Source of the DNA: Streptomyces sp. NBC_01775
Lineage (GTDB): Bacteria; Actinomycetota; Actinomycetes; Streptomycetales; Streptomycetaceae
Length of the DNA stretch: 64,000 nt
Direction: 5' to 3'
NCBI RefSeq assembly: GCF_035917675.1
Contig: NZ_CP109104.1
Location: forward strand, 7,006,001-7,070,000
Both the position numbers and the translations under genes were made by a program. The stretch's first letter is position 1; every line of letters starts with the position of its first letter. Under the pieces are notes generated by a model. The model saw only the letters and a program-made list of their open reading frames with translations. It was not told the DNA's origin and made no database searches. Of the stretch, positions 27,530 to 35,929 are shown in pieces.

Positions 27530-28882
27530 CTACACCCCCGCGATCCGGCCGTTGCGGAACAGGTCGACGAAGATCTGGTGGTCCCGGCGGGCGGTGGAGC
27601 CGTAGGAGTGCGCGAAGTCGACCAGCATCTCGGCGAAGCCGTCCTCGTCGGCGGAGATGGCCGCGTCGATGGCGCGCTCGGTCGAGAACGGCACCAGGCT
27701 GTGCCCGCTCTCCGCCTCGTCGGCCGCCGCGTGCATGGTGGCCGTCGCCCGGCCCAGGTCGGCTGTGACCTGCGCGATCTCGTGGGGGTCCGACAGATCG
27801 CTCCAGTCCAGGTCGACGGCGTAGGGGGAGACCTCGGCCACCAGCTGGCCCGCGCCGTTCAGCTCCGTCCACCCCAGCCAGGGGTCGGCGTGCGACTGGA
27901 GGGCGCGCTGCGAGATGACCGTGCGGTGGCCCTCGTGCTGGAAGTAGTCGCGCACGGCCTGGTCGGTGATGTGCCGGGAGACGGCCGGAGTCTGGGCCTG
28001 CTTCATGTAGATGACCAGGTCGTTCTCCAGCGCGTCGCTGTGACCCTCCAGCAGGATGTTGTACGAGGGCAGGCCGGCGCTGCCGATGCCGATGCCGCGC
28101 CGTCCCACCACGTCCTTGACCCGGTGGGCGCCGTGCCGCTCGCGGCCCTCGCCGCGCGGGAGGGTCTCCAGATAGGCGTCGAAGGCGTCCAGGACGGTGG
28201 CCCGGGTGTCCTTGTCCAGCTCTATGGAGCCGCCGCCGGAGGTGAAGCGGCGCTCCCAGTCGCGGATCTCGGTCATGGTGCTCAGCAGCCCGAAGCGGGT
28301 GTTGGCCCGGGCGGCGCGCAGCGCGGCGAGCACGGGGCCGCGCGCGGTCTCCAGGGTGAGTGCCGGCGGCTCGGTCTCCGGCGCACCGGATGCCAGGGCG
28401 CGGATGCGGTCGCGGTAGGCGGCGGCGTAGGTGGTGACCAGCGAGGTGATCTGCTCGTCGCTGAGCGCCTTGCTGTGTCCGAGCAGCGCGACGGAGGCGC
28501 TGAAGCGCTTGAGGTCCCACGTGAAGGGACCGACGTACGCCTCGTCGAAGTCGTTGACGTTGAACAGCAGGTGACCGTTTGCGTTCATGTACGTGCCGAA
28601 GTTCTCGGCGTGCAGATCGCCGTGTATCCACACCCGGCTCGTACGCTCGTCCTGGAAGCGGTCCGTGTCCCGCGACCTCGTCCCGTAGGGGCCCTCGGGG
28701 GCGGTGAGGTCCGCGTAGAAGAGGCAGGCCGTGCCGCGGTAGAAGGCGAAGGCCGAGGCGGCCATCTTGCGGAACTTCGTCTGGAAGGCCGCCGGGTCGG
28801 CGGCGAGGAGGTCACCGAAGGCGGTGTCGAAGACCTGGAGGATGGTCTCGCCGCGTTCCTGGTCCGGGCCTGCCTTGGTCAT
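27530..28882 (-). CDS. DUF2252 family protein
   Basis: The ATG at 28882 follows CGGAG and gives 450 residues; the frame open further upstream is antisense to the dnaE start and is not used. The motifs match DUF2252: FYRGTACLFYADL at about 48-60, then HGDLHAENFG at 87-96 and NDFDEAYVGPFTWDLKR from 110. HGDxHxxN followed by DFD resembles the catalytic and metal-binding loops of aminoglycoside and choline phosphotransferases, so a kinase-like phosphotransfer activity is a reasonable inference. No substrate is known. A 222-base gap separates it from the membrane protein gene downstream. Confidence 0.88.
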   Translation of the reverse strand: MTKAGPDQERGETILQVFDTAFGDLLAADPAAFQTKFRKMAASAFAFYRGTACLFYADLTAPEGPYGTRSRDTDRFQDERTSRVWIHGDLHAENFGTYMNANGHLLFNVNDFDEAYVGPFTWDLKRFSASVALLGHSKALSDEQITSLVTTYAAAYRDRIRALASGAPETEPPALTLETARGPVLAALRAARANTRFGLLSTMTEIRDWERRFTSGGGSIELDKDTRATVLDAFDAYLETLPRGEGRERHGAHRVKDVVGRRGIGIGSAGLPSYNILLEGHSDALENDLVIYMKQAQTPAVSRHITDQAVRDYFQHEGHRTVISQRALQSHADPWLGWTELNGAGQLVAEVSPYAVDLDWSDLSDPHEIAQVTADLGRATATMHAAADEAESGHSLVPFSTERAIDAAISADEDGFAEMLVDFAHSYGSTARRDHQIFVDLFRNGRIAGV

Positions 28883-29138
28883 GTGTGAGCTCCGTTGTGC
28901 GTTCGGTGTCCGAGAGGCTTTACGGGTGCCTAACGTACGCCGCCCCGCGGTGGTGCCAGGGCCCGCCGGGCCCCCGGCGTGGGCTCTCGCGTCGGGGGCC
29001 GGGCGCGTCGGGGGCCCGGGGTGCGGCGGGCATCGGGTGCGACGGGGGCCTCGGGCTGCGGGCGTCCGGCTGTTGTCAGTGGCGGGTCGTAGACTCCTCA
29101 CTCGCCCTGAAGATCCGCGCCCGGAGGTGGCCTTCGTC

Positions 29139-32100
29139 GTGAGTGAGCAGCCCTTCACGCATCTGCATGTGCACACGCAGTATTCGCTGCTCGACGGAGC
29201 GGCGAGGCTCAAGGACATGTTCAACGCCTGCAACGAGATGGGCATGTCGCATATCGCGATGACCGACCACGGCAATCTCCACGGGGCCTACGACTTCTTC
29301 CATTCCGCGAAGGACGCGGGCGTCACGCCGGTCATCGGCATCGAGGCGTATCTGGCCCCCGACCACCGCAGGAACACCCGCCCGGTCAAGTGGGGCACCC
29401 CCCACCAGAAGCGCGACGACGTCTCCGGCAACGGCGCCTACACCCACATGACGATGTGGGCGCGCAACGCGACAGGGCTGCACAACCTCTTCCGAGCCCA
29501 GTCCCGGGCCAGCCTGGAGGGCTTCTTCCGTAAGCCCCGGATGGACCGCGAGCTGCTGGCCGAGTACGCGGACGGGCTGATGGCCACCACGGGCTGCCCC
29601 TCCGGCGAGGTCAGCACCAAGATCCGCCTGGGGATGGAGGACGAGGCCCTCCAGGCGGCGGGGGAATACCAGGACATCTTCGGCAAGGAGAACTTCTTCG
29701 TCGAGCTGATGGACCACGACATCCAGATCGACAAGCGGGCACGGGACGGTCTGGAGCGCATCGCCCGCAAGATCGACGCCCCGTTCGTGGTCACCAACGA
29801 CTCGCACTACACGTACGCGAGCGAGTCCGCGGCGCACGACACCCTGCTGTGCATCCAGACCGGCAGCAATCTCTCCGACCCGGACCGCTTCAGCTTCGAC
29901 GGCTCGGGCTACTACCTGAAGTCGGCCGAGGAGATGTACGCCATCGACTCCTCGGACGCCTGGCAGGAGGGCTGCCGCAACACCCAGCTCCTGATCGCCC
30001 AGCGGGTCGAGACGGAGGGCATGTTCGAGCCGAAGAACCTGATGCCGAAGTTCGACGTGCCCGAGGGCTTCGACGAGGTGTCCTGGTTCCGGGAGGAGGT
30101 GCGGCGCGGTATGGACCGCCGCTATCCCGGCGGCGTCCCGCAGGACCGCCAGGAGCTGGCGGACTACGAGATGAAGGTCATCATCGACATGGGCTTCCCG
30201 GGGTACTTCCTCGTGGTCGCCGACTTCATCATGTGGGCCAAGGACAACGGCATCGCGGTGGGCCCGGGGCGTGGCTCGGCGGCCGGCTCGATCGTGTCGT
30301 ACGCCATGGGCATCACCGACCTCGACCCCGTCACCCACGGGCTGATCTTCGAGCGGTTCCTCAACCCCGAGCGCATCTCCATGCCGGATGTCGACATCGA
30401 CTTCGACGAGCGCAGGCGCGGTGACGTGATCCGCTACGTCACGGAGAAGTACGGCTCCGACAAGGTCGCCATGATCGGCACCTACGGCACCATCAAGGCC
30501 AAGGCCGCCATCAAGGACGCCTCCCGCGTGCTCGGCTACCCGTACGCGATGGGTGACCGCATCACCAAGGCCATGCCCGCCGATGTGCTCGGCAAGGGCA
30601 TCCCGCTCTCCGGCATCACCGACTCCAAGCACCCGCGCTACAGCGAGGCGGGCGAGGTCCGGGCGATGTACGAGAACGAGCCGGACGTCAAGAAGGTCAT
30701 CGACTCGGCCATGGGCATCGAGGGCCTGGTGCGCCAGATGGGCATGCACGCCGCCGGCGTGATCATGTCCAGCGAGCCGGTCATCGACCACGCCCCGATC
30801 TTCTCGCCGAAGAACGACGGCACGGTCGTCACGCAGTGGGACTACCCCAGCTGTGAGTCGCTCGGCCTGCTGAAGATGGACTTCCTGGGGCTGCGCAACC
30901 TCACGATCATGGACGACGCGGTCAAGATGATCCGCAAGAACAAGGACGTCGACCTCAAGCTCCTCGATCTGCCGCTGGACGACGCCAAGACGTTCGAGCT
31001 GCTGTGCCGGGGCGACACCCTGGGCGTCTTCCAGTTCGACGGCGGTCCCATGCGCTCCCTGCTGCGCATGATGAAGCCCGACCACTTCGAGGACATCTCC
31101 GCGGTCTCGGCGCTGTACCGCCCGGGCCCGATGGGCATGAACTCGCACATCAACTACGCCCTGCGCAAGAACGGCCAGCAGGAGATCACTCCGATCCACC
31201 CGGAGCTGGAGGAGCCCCTCAAGGACGTCCTCGACATCACCCACGGCCTGATCGTCTACCAGGAGCAGGTGCAGAAGGCCGCCCAGGTGCTGGCCGGATA
31301 CTCGCTGGGGCAGGCCGACCTTCTCCGGCGTGCGATGGGCAAGAAGAAGAAGGAGGTTCTCGACAAGGAGTTCGTGAACTTCCAGAAGGGCATGCGCGAG
31401 CGGAACTACTCCGACGCGGCCGTCCAGGCCGTGTGGGACGTGCTGGTGCCGTTCGCCGGGTACGCGTTCAACAAGGCGCACTCCTCCGCGTACGGTCTGG
31501 TCACCTACTGGACCGCGTATCTGAAGGCCAACTACCCAGCCGAGTACATGTCGGCCCTGCTCACCTCGGTGCGCGACGACAAGGACAAGTCGGCGGTCTA
31601 TCTCAACGAGTGCCGCAAGATGGGCATCCAGGTCCAGCCGCCGAACGTGAACGAGTCGGAGGCGAACTTCACCTCGAAGGACGACTCCACGATCGTCTTC
31701 GGTCTCACCGCGGTCAGGAACGTCGGCCAGAACGTGGTCGACTCGATCGTGAAGTGTCGCAAGGCGAAGGGGAAGTACACCTCCTTCCCCGACTTCCTGG
31801 ACAAGGTCGAGGCCGTCGTCTGCAACAAGCGCACGGTCGAGTCCCTGATCAAGGCCGGCGCCTTCGACGAGCTGGGCCACACCCGCAAGGGCCTGACCGC
31901 CCAGTTCGAGCCGATGATCGACAACGTCGTCCAGGTCAAGCGGAAGGAGGCCGAGGGCCAGTTCGACCTCTTCGGCGACCTCGGCGGGGACGACGCGGCG
32001 GACTCGGGCCCCGGCTTCGGGCTGGACGTGCAGTTCTCCGAGGAGGAGTGGGAGAAGACCTATCTGCTGGCCCAGGAGCGCGAGATGCTCGGCCTGTACG

Positions 32101-32684
32101 TCTCCGACCACCCCCTCTTCGGCCTGGAGCACGTCCTCAACGACAAGGCGGACGCGGCCATCGCCCAGCTCACCGGGGGCGACTACTCGGACGGCTCCAT
32201 CACCACCATCGGCGGCATCATCTCCGGCCTCCAGCGCAAGATGACCAAGCAGGGCAACGCCTGGGCGATCGCCACCGTCGAGGACCTGGCCGGCTCCATC
32301 GACTGCATGTTCTTCCCCGCCACCTACCAGCTCGTCTCCACCCAACTGGTCGAGGACGCCGTGGTCTTCGTCAAGGGCCGGCTGGACAAGCGCGAGGACG
32401 TGCCCCGGCTGGTCGCGATGGAGCTGATGATCCCCGACCTGAGCGAGGCGTCCTCGAACGCGCCGGTCACCATCACCATCCCCACGGTGAAGATCACCCC
32501 GCCCCTGGTCGAGAAGCTGGGATACGTACTGACGCAGCACCGGGGGGCGAGCGAGGTGCGGGTGCGGTTGCAGGGCGCCCGCAAGACGACGGTGCTCCGG
32601 CTGGACCGGCACCGGGTGACGCCGGATCCCGCGTTGTTCGGAGACCTGAAGGAGCTGCTGGGGCCCGCCTGCCTCGCGGGCTGA
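29139..32684 (+). CDS. dnaE: DNA polymerase III alpha subunit DnaE1
   Basis: This is the replicative polymerase. The GTG at 29139 behind CCGGAGG gives 1181 residues, the usual actinobacterial DnaE1 length. The PHP domain begins immediately (THLHVHTQYSLLDGAARL). The polymerase core has GPGRGSAAGSIVSYAMGI, and the PDVDIDFDERRRGDVI motif places catalytic Asp residues at about 417, 419 and 421. Later segments include the fingers (ELLCRGDTLGVFQFDG), a helix-hairpin-helix region (FPDFLDKVEAVVCNKRTVE) and an OB-fold (ITTIGGIISGLQRK). In M. tuberculosis the DnaE1 PHP domain is the proofreading exonuclease; the metal-ligand histidines appear kept here. The 256 bases upstream contain no gene. Confidence 0.97.
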   Translation: MSEQPFTHLHVHTQYSLLDGAARLKDMFNACNEMGMSHIAMTDHGNLHGAYDFFHSAKDAGVTPVIGIEAYLAPDHRRNTRPVKWGTPHQKRDDVSGNGAYTHMTMWARNATGLHNLFRAQSRASLEGFFRKPRMDRELLAEYADGLMATTGCPSGEVSTKIRLGMEDEALQAAGEYQDIFGKENFFVELMDHDIQIDKRARDGLERIARKIDAPFVVTNDSHYTYASESAAHDTLLCIQTGSNLSDPDRFSFDGSGYYLKSAEEMYAIDSSDAWQEGCRNTQLLIAQRVETEGMFEPKNLMPKFDVPEGFDEVSWFREEVRRGMDRRYPGGVPQDRQELADYEMKVIIDMGFPGYFLVVADFIMWAKDNGIAVGPGRGSAAGSIVSYAMGITDLDPVTHGLIFERFLNPERISMPDVDIDFDERRRGDVIRYVTEKYGSDKVAMIGTYGTIKAKAAIKDASRVLGYPYAMGDRITKAMPADVLGKGIPLSGITDSKHPRYSEAGEVRAMYENEPDVKKVIDSAMGIEGLVRQMGMHAAGVIMSSEPVIDHAPIFSPKNDGTVVTQWDYPSCESLGLLKMDFLGLRNLTIMDDAVKMIRKNKDVDLKLLDLPLDDAKTFELLCRGDTLGVFQFDGGPMRSLLRMMKPDHFEDISAVSALYRPGPMGMNSHINYALRKNGQQEITPIHPELEEPLKDVLDITHGLIVYQEQVQKAAQVLAGYSLGQADLLRRAMGKKKKEVLDKEFVNFQKGMRERNYSDAAVQAVWDVLVPFAGYAFNKAHSSAYGLVTYWTAYLKANYPAEYMSALLTSVRDDKDKSAVYLNECRKMGIQVQPPNVNESEANFTSKDDSTIVFGLTAVRNVGQNVVDSIVKCRKAKGKYTSFPDFLDKVEAVVCNKRTVESLIKAGAFDELGHTRKGLTAQFEPMIDNVVQVKRKEAEGQFDLFGDLGGDDAADSGPGFGLDVQFSEEEWEKTYLLAQEREMLGLYVSDHPLFGLEHVLNDKADAAIAQLTGGDYSDGSITTIGGIISGLQRKMTKQGNAWAIATVEDLAGSIDCMFFPATYQLVSTQLVEDAVVFVKGRLDKREDVPRLVAMELMIPDLSEASSNAPVTITIPTVKITPPLVEKLGYVLTQHRGASEVRVRLQGARKTTVLRLDRHRVTPDPALFGDLKELLGPACLAG

Positions 32685-32706
32685 CGCCTGCGTCGAGCCG
32701 ACATGA

Positions 32707-32736
32707 GTGAGGGCGCCCGATGCCGGGCGCCCTCAC
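32707..32736 (+). terminator. Hairpin terminator after dnaE
   Basis: A perfect 13-base-pair stem (32707-32719 with 32724-32736) with a four-base loop starts 22 bases after the dnaE stop. It is followed by CCCCTT rather than a clear T-run, as is usual for high-GC actinomycete hairpins. Confidence 0.75.
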
Positions 32737-32836
32737 CCCTTGGTGCTTCCACCGGTTGCGACGGGTCCGGCACGGCCGGTCACGTCCGTCGTGGGACGCG
32801 CCGTCGCGGCCGGGAAATTGGTGGGACCGCGTAGCG

Positions 32837-32880
32837 ACTAGTGCCGCGACGGGGCAAAGCTTGCCGGGAGGGGCACTAGT
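32837..32880 (-). terminator. Nested hairpin overlapping the stop of the 54-aa basic protein gene
   Basis: ACTAGTGCC at 32837-32845 is complementary to GGCACTAGT at 32872-32880. Inside the loop, GGCAA and TTGCC form a second small stem around AGC. On the minus strand the outer arm begins inside the final codons of the gene at 32876-33040 and includes its TAG stop, so it probably ends that transcript. There is no U-run. Confidence 0.6.
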
Positions 32881-33040
32881 TGTGGCCGAAGCGGCGCTCG
32901 CGGCCCTTGCGGGCTACGTCCGCCGGGCTGGCGATGCGCTGGTCGGCCGTCGAGCCCTTGCCCTGCTCGCGCTGCTGGGTCTGCTCCTCGGCCGACCGGT
33001 CCTGTCGCTGCTTGTCGCGCTTGCTCTTGTTCTTGGCCAT
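32876..33040 (-). CDS. Small basic protein of unknown function, 54 aa
   Basis: I do not recognise a named family. The ATG at 33040 is preceded by a strong AGGAGG site seven bases away, which decides the start and supports that the gene is real. The 54 residues are Lys/Arg/Gln-rich (MAKNKSKRDKQRQDRSAEEQ), with no hydrophobic core, and end in RKGRERRFGHN. It has no membrane segment or cysteine. The composition suggests a disordered, nucleic-acid- or ribosome-associated protein, which is inference. A hairpin that overlaps the stop codon likely terminates it. It stands alone, with gaps of about 190 bases downstream and 260 bases upstream. Confidence 0.7.
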   Translation of the reverse strand: MAKNKSKRDKQRQDRSAEEQTQQREQGKGSTADQRIASPADVARKGRERRFGHN

Positions 33041-33299
33041 GATCGCCTCCTGGGGACGCGCTGGACAATTGGCCGCGACCAGCCTTACACGCTCGGACAT
33101 AGCGCGCATTTCGGGTAGTTACCGTATGTAGGCAGCTGCGCCCGCTCCGTGCCCGTAACGTGCTCGGTGTCGACGGGGACGCCACGCCGATGATCGAGTT
33201 CGGGCTGATAACCCCCGCGCGGTCGGGCAGACTCGAAAGACACGGGGAATAAACGGGAAAAACGGCCGGCACGCGAGGGCACAGCCTCGGCTGTACGTC

Positions 33300-34676
33300 A
33301 TGACCGAGAGTGGGTGGAACGTCGTGGACCGCTGCGTCGTGCTTGTGGACGCCGGCTACCTGCTGGGCGCCGCCGCCAGCTTGCTGGCAGGGGAGCCGAC
33401 CCGCTCCCGTATCACCGTCGATCACGCCGGGCTGATCCAGGCCCTGCGCCGACAGGCCGAGGCCGACACCGAGCGCTCGCTGCTGCGGATCTACTGGTTC
33501 GACGGAGCGCCCGACCGCGTGCCCCAGCCCGAGCACCGCAGGCTGCGCGTGATGCCCCGGGTCACGGTGCGCCTGGGCGCCCTGACCCGCAGCGACGGCC
33601 GCTGGGCACAGAAGGGCGTGGACGCCGCCATGCACGCCGAACTGACCGAACTGGCCCGCAACCGCGCCTGCTCCGACATCGTGCTCGTCACCGGCGACGG
33701 CGACCTCCTGCCCGGGCTGATGTCCGCCAAGGAGCACGGCGTCGCCGTCCATCTGTGGGCCGTCCAGGCCGCCGACGGCGACTACAACCAGTCCGAGGAC
33801 CTGGTCGCCGAGGCCGACGAGCGCCGCGTCCTCGACCGCACCTGGATCACGCCGGTCGTCCACGCCAAGGACCTCACCGGCGTCTGCTCGCCGGCGCCCG
33901 TGCCCCGCCCCGAGATCGCCGCGATCTTGTCCGCGCCCCTTCCCGAGACCGCCAAGAACGGCGACGGCGTCCAGCACGGTCCGGCTCGGCCCCCGCAGCC
34001 CCCCGGCCGTCCGGCCACGCCCGCGGGCTCGCACTCGGCACCGGACGACGGCACGGGCACGGTCACCGGCGCCCGCCCCGGCCCCGGAGCCGGGGGCAAG
34101 GAGGGCGCGGGCGAGGACGAGTCACCCGCCGCGAGAGGCGCCCACGGCACCTCCGCGCAACGCACCGAGGGCGCCGGGGTGCCCACCCCCAAGGACCTGG
34201 CGGGGCTGGGACGTCCGGGCCCCGGGGTCGGCGCCACCGCCGGGCCGCCGGGCGCCACCTTGCGCTGGTCCTCCGACCGGGGCTGGGTCGAGCGCGCGGC
34301 CACCGGCGAGGCGCCCGAGACGGCGTCGCTGCCGATGCTCGCCCAGCTCACCACCGCCGAGCAGCGCTGGGCCGACCGCGAGGAGGACATCACCGCCGTC
34401 AGCGGCGACCCCTTCGAGGTCGGCCAGGTCTTCGCGCGGCGCTGGATCGAGCGGCTCACCACCGGCGGCCATCTCGGACAGCTCTCCGGTGAGTACCCGC
34501 GCATCCCGCACCGCATCGACGGCGAACTGCTGCGCTATGCCGCCAGGTTCGGGCTGCTCGCGCACAAGGACGACCAGATCGACGAGCACGACCGCTACGC
34601 GATCCGCGCCGGGTTCTGGCGCGAGGTCGACGCGCGCACCGGCTCCTCCGCGGAACACGCCCCGGCGGGTGACTGA
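33300..34676 (+). CDS. NYN-domain (PIN-like) protein, putative RNase
   Basis: NYN domains are PIN-like nucleases. Here the N-terminal domain (about 10-185) has the expected acidic residues: Asp17 in VVLVDAGYLLG, Asp108 in AQKGVDAAMHAEL, and Asp133/Asp135 in VTGDGDLLPG. Residues about 200-350 are a Gly/Pro-rich disordered linker. The C-terminal 90 residues (FEVGQVFARRWIERL and onward, including LRYAARFGLLAHKDD) form a separate helical domain that may be OST-HTH/LOTUS-like, a guess from pattern only. The ATG at 33300 lacks a ribosome-binding site. A GTG at 33324, behind GGTGGAAC, is a good alternative and would begin MDRCVVLVDAG. The RNA target is unknown. Confidence 0.87.
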   Translation: MTESGWNVVDRCVVLVDAGYLLGAAASLLAGEPTRSRITVDHAGLIQALRRQAEADTERSLLRIYWFDGAPDRVPQPEHRRLRVMPRVTVRLGALTRSDGRWAQKGVDAAMHAELTELARNRACSDIVLVTGDGDLLPGLMSAKEHGVAVHLWAVQAADGDYNQSEDLVAEADERRVLDRTWITPVVHAKDLTGVCSPAPVPRPEIAAILSAPLPETAKNGDGVQHGPARPPQPPGRPATPAGSHSAPDDGTGTVTGARPGPGAGGKEGAGEDESPAARGAHGTSAQRTEGAGVPTPKDLAGLGRPGPGVGATAGPPGATLRWSSDRGWVERAATGEAPETASLPMLAQLTTAEQRWADREEDITAVSGDPFEVGQVFARRWIERLTTGGHLGQLSGEYPRIPHRIDGELLRYAARFGLLAHKDDQIDEHDRYAIRAGFWREVDARTGSSAEHAPAGD

Positions 34677-34725
34677 CAGGGCCCAGACTCAGGTACGCGA
34701 AGCCGGACGCGTACCCTCATAGTTC

Positions 34726-35790
34726 GTGAGAACGGGCACTCGGCAGGCGGTGGACAGCTCGGTGGACAGTGTGGAGACACCGAAGCGGGCCGCCGCACGC
34801 GCCGTGCGCGTCGAGGGCCTGGTCAAGACCTACCCTTCCGTTCGCGCCCGGCGCGGCACCGCGGCGGCGCCCGCCATCCGCGCCAGCGACGCCATCAGCC
34901 TCGATGTGCGCCAGGGCGAGATCTTCGGCCTCCTCGGGCCGAACGGCGCCGGCAAGTCCACCCTCGTACGCCAGCTCACCGGGTTGCTGCGCCCCGACGC
35001 CGGGTCCGTCGAGGTCCTCGGCCACGACGTGGTGCGCCATCCGGAGCGCGCCGCCCGGCTGCTGGCCTACCTGGGCCAGGAGTCGAGCGCGCTGGACGAG
35101 CTGTCGGTGGCGCTGGCCGCCGAGACCACCGCGCGGCTGCGCGGCATGGAGACGGCGGCGGCACGCACCGCCCGCGACGAGGTGCTGGGCGAACTGGGAC
35201 TGGAGGATCTGGCGGGACGGCCGCTCAAGAAGCTCTCCGGCGGCCAGCGGCGCCTGGCGTGTGTGGCCTCGGCCCTGGTGGGCGACCGGCCGCTGTTGGT
35301 CCTGGACGAGCCGACCACGGGCATGGACCCGCACGCGCGCCGCGCCGTATGGGCCGCCGTCGACCGTAGGCGGGCCGAGTGCGGGACGACGGTGCTGCTG
35401 GTGACGCACAACGTGATCGAGGCGGAGACCGTCCTCGACCGGGTCGCCGTCCTCGACCGGGGCCGGGTCATCGCCTGTGACAGCCCCGGCGGGCTGAAGG
35501 CGAAGGTCGGCGACGAGGTGCGCCTGGAGCTGGTCTGGCGCGAGCGCGCGCCCCTGGGGATCCCGGAGGTCGCCGCGCTCGCCGCGGGCGCCGGGGTGAC
35601 CGGCCGCCGCTGGACGCTGCGGCTCTCGCCCGAGGAGGCCAGGGAGGCGGTGGCGCTGGTCACCGAGGGACCTGCCTTCGCGGCGCTCGACGACTTCCGG
35701 CTGGCGACACCCAGCCTGGAGGACGTCTACGTGGCCCTGGGCGGACGCGCGGCGGGCAAGGACGGCGCCGAGGGCCTGGTGAAGGCGTGA
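34726..35790 (+). CDS. ABC transporter ATP-binding protein
   Basis: The 354-residue ATPase has Walker A GPNGAGKST at 71-79, the ABC signature LSGGQRR at 170-176, Walker B LLVLDEP at 190-196 and the H-loop in LLVTHNVIEAE. It is of the DrrA/CcmA type used by exporters, with a C-terminal extension of about 90 residues. The GTG start lies very close to TACCCT at 34712-34717 with no ribosome-binding site between, which suggests a leaderless transcript. The partner permease follows after 139 bases of GC-rich repetitive sequence. The substrate cannot be predicted. Confidence 0.92.
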   Translation: MRTGTRQAVDSSVDSVETPKRAAARAVRVEGLVKTYPSVRARRGTAAAPAIRASDAISLDVRQGEIFGLLGPNGAGKSTLVRQLTGLLRPDAGSVEVLGHDVVRHPERAARLLAYLGQESSALDELSVALAAETTARLRGMETAAARTARDEVLGELGLEDLAGRPLKKLSGGQRRLACVASALVGDRPLLVLDEPTTGMDPHARRAVWAAVDRRRAECGTTVLLVTHNVIEAETVLDRVAVLDRGRVIACDSPGGLKAKVGDEVRLELVWRERAPLGIPEVAALAAGAGVTGRRWTLRLSPEEAREAVALVTEGPAFAALDDFRLATPSLEDVYVALGGRAAGKDGAEGLVKA

Positions 35791-35929
35791 GGGCGCGCGA
35801 CGACAGGAAGGCGTACGACGGCGTGACGGCGCGTGACAGCGCGCCGGCGCAGGACGGAGCGAGGGTGCGCGGCGGCGTGAAGGCGTCCCACCGCGCCAGG
35901 GCGCGGGACCGGGTGAGGGGCGGAGTCGG

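Noticed and set aside
29073..29095. dnaE promoter formed by TTGTCA and TAGACT
   Set aside because: The two hexamers are only 11 bases apart, too close for a normal promoter.
29076..32612. Very long minus-strand open frame (about 1178 codons) opposite dnaE
   Set aside because: It is fully antisense to a certain gene, has no recognisable motif and a skewed composition (Val/Leu/Asp/His-rich). Long antisense frames are normal in high-GC DNA.
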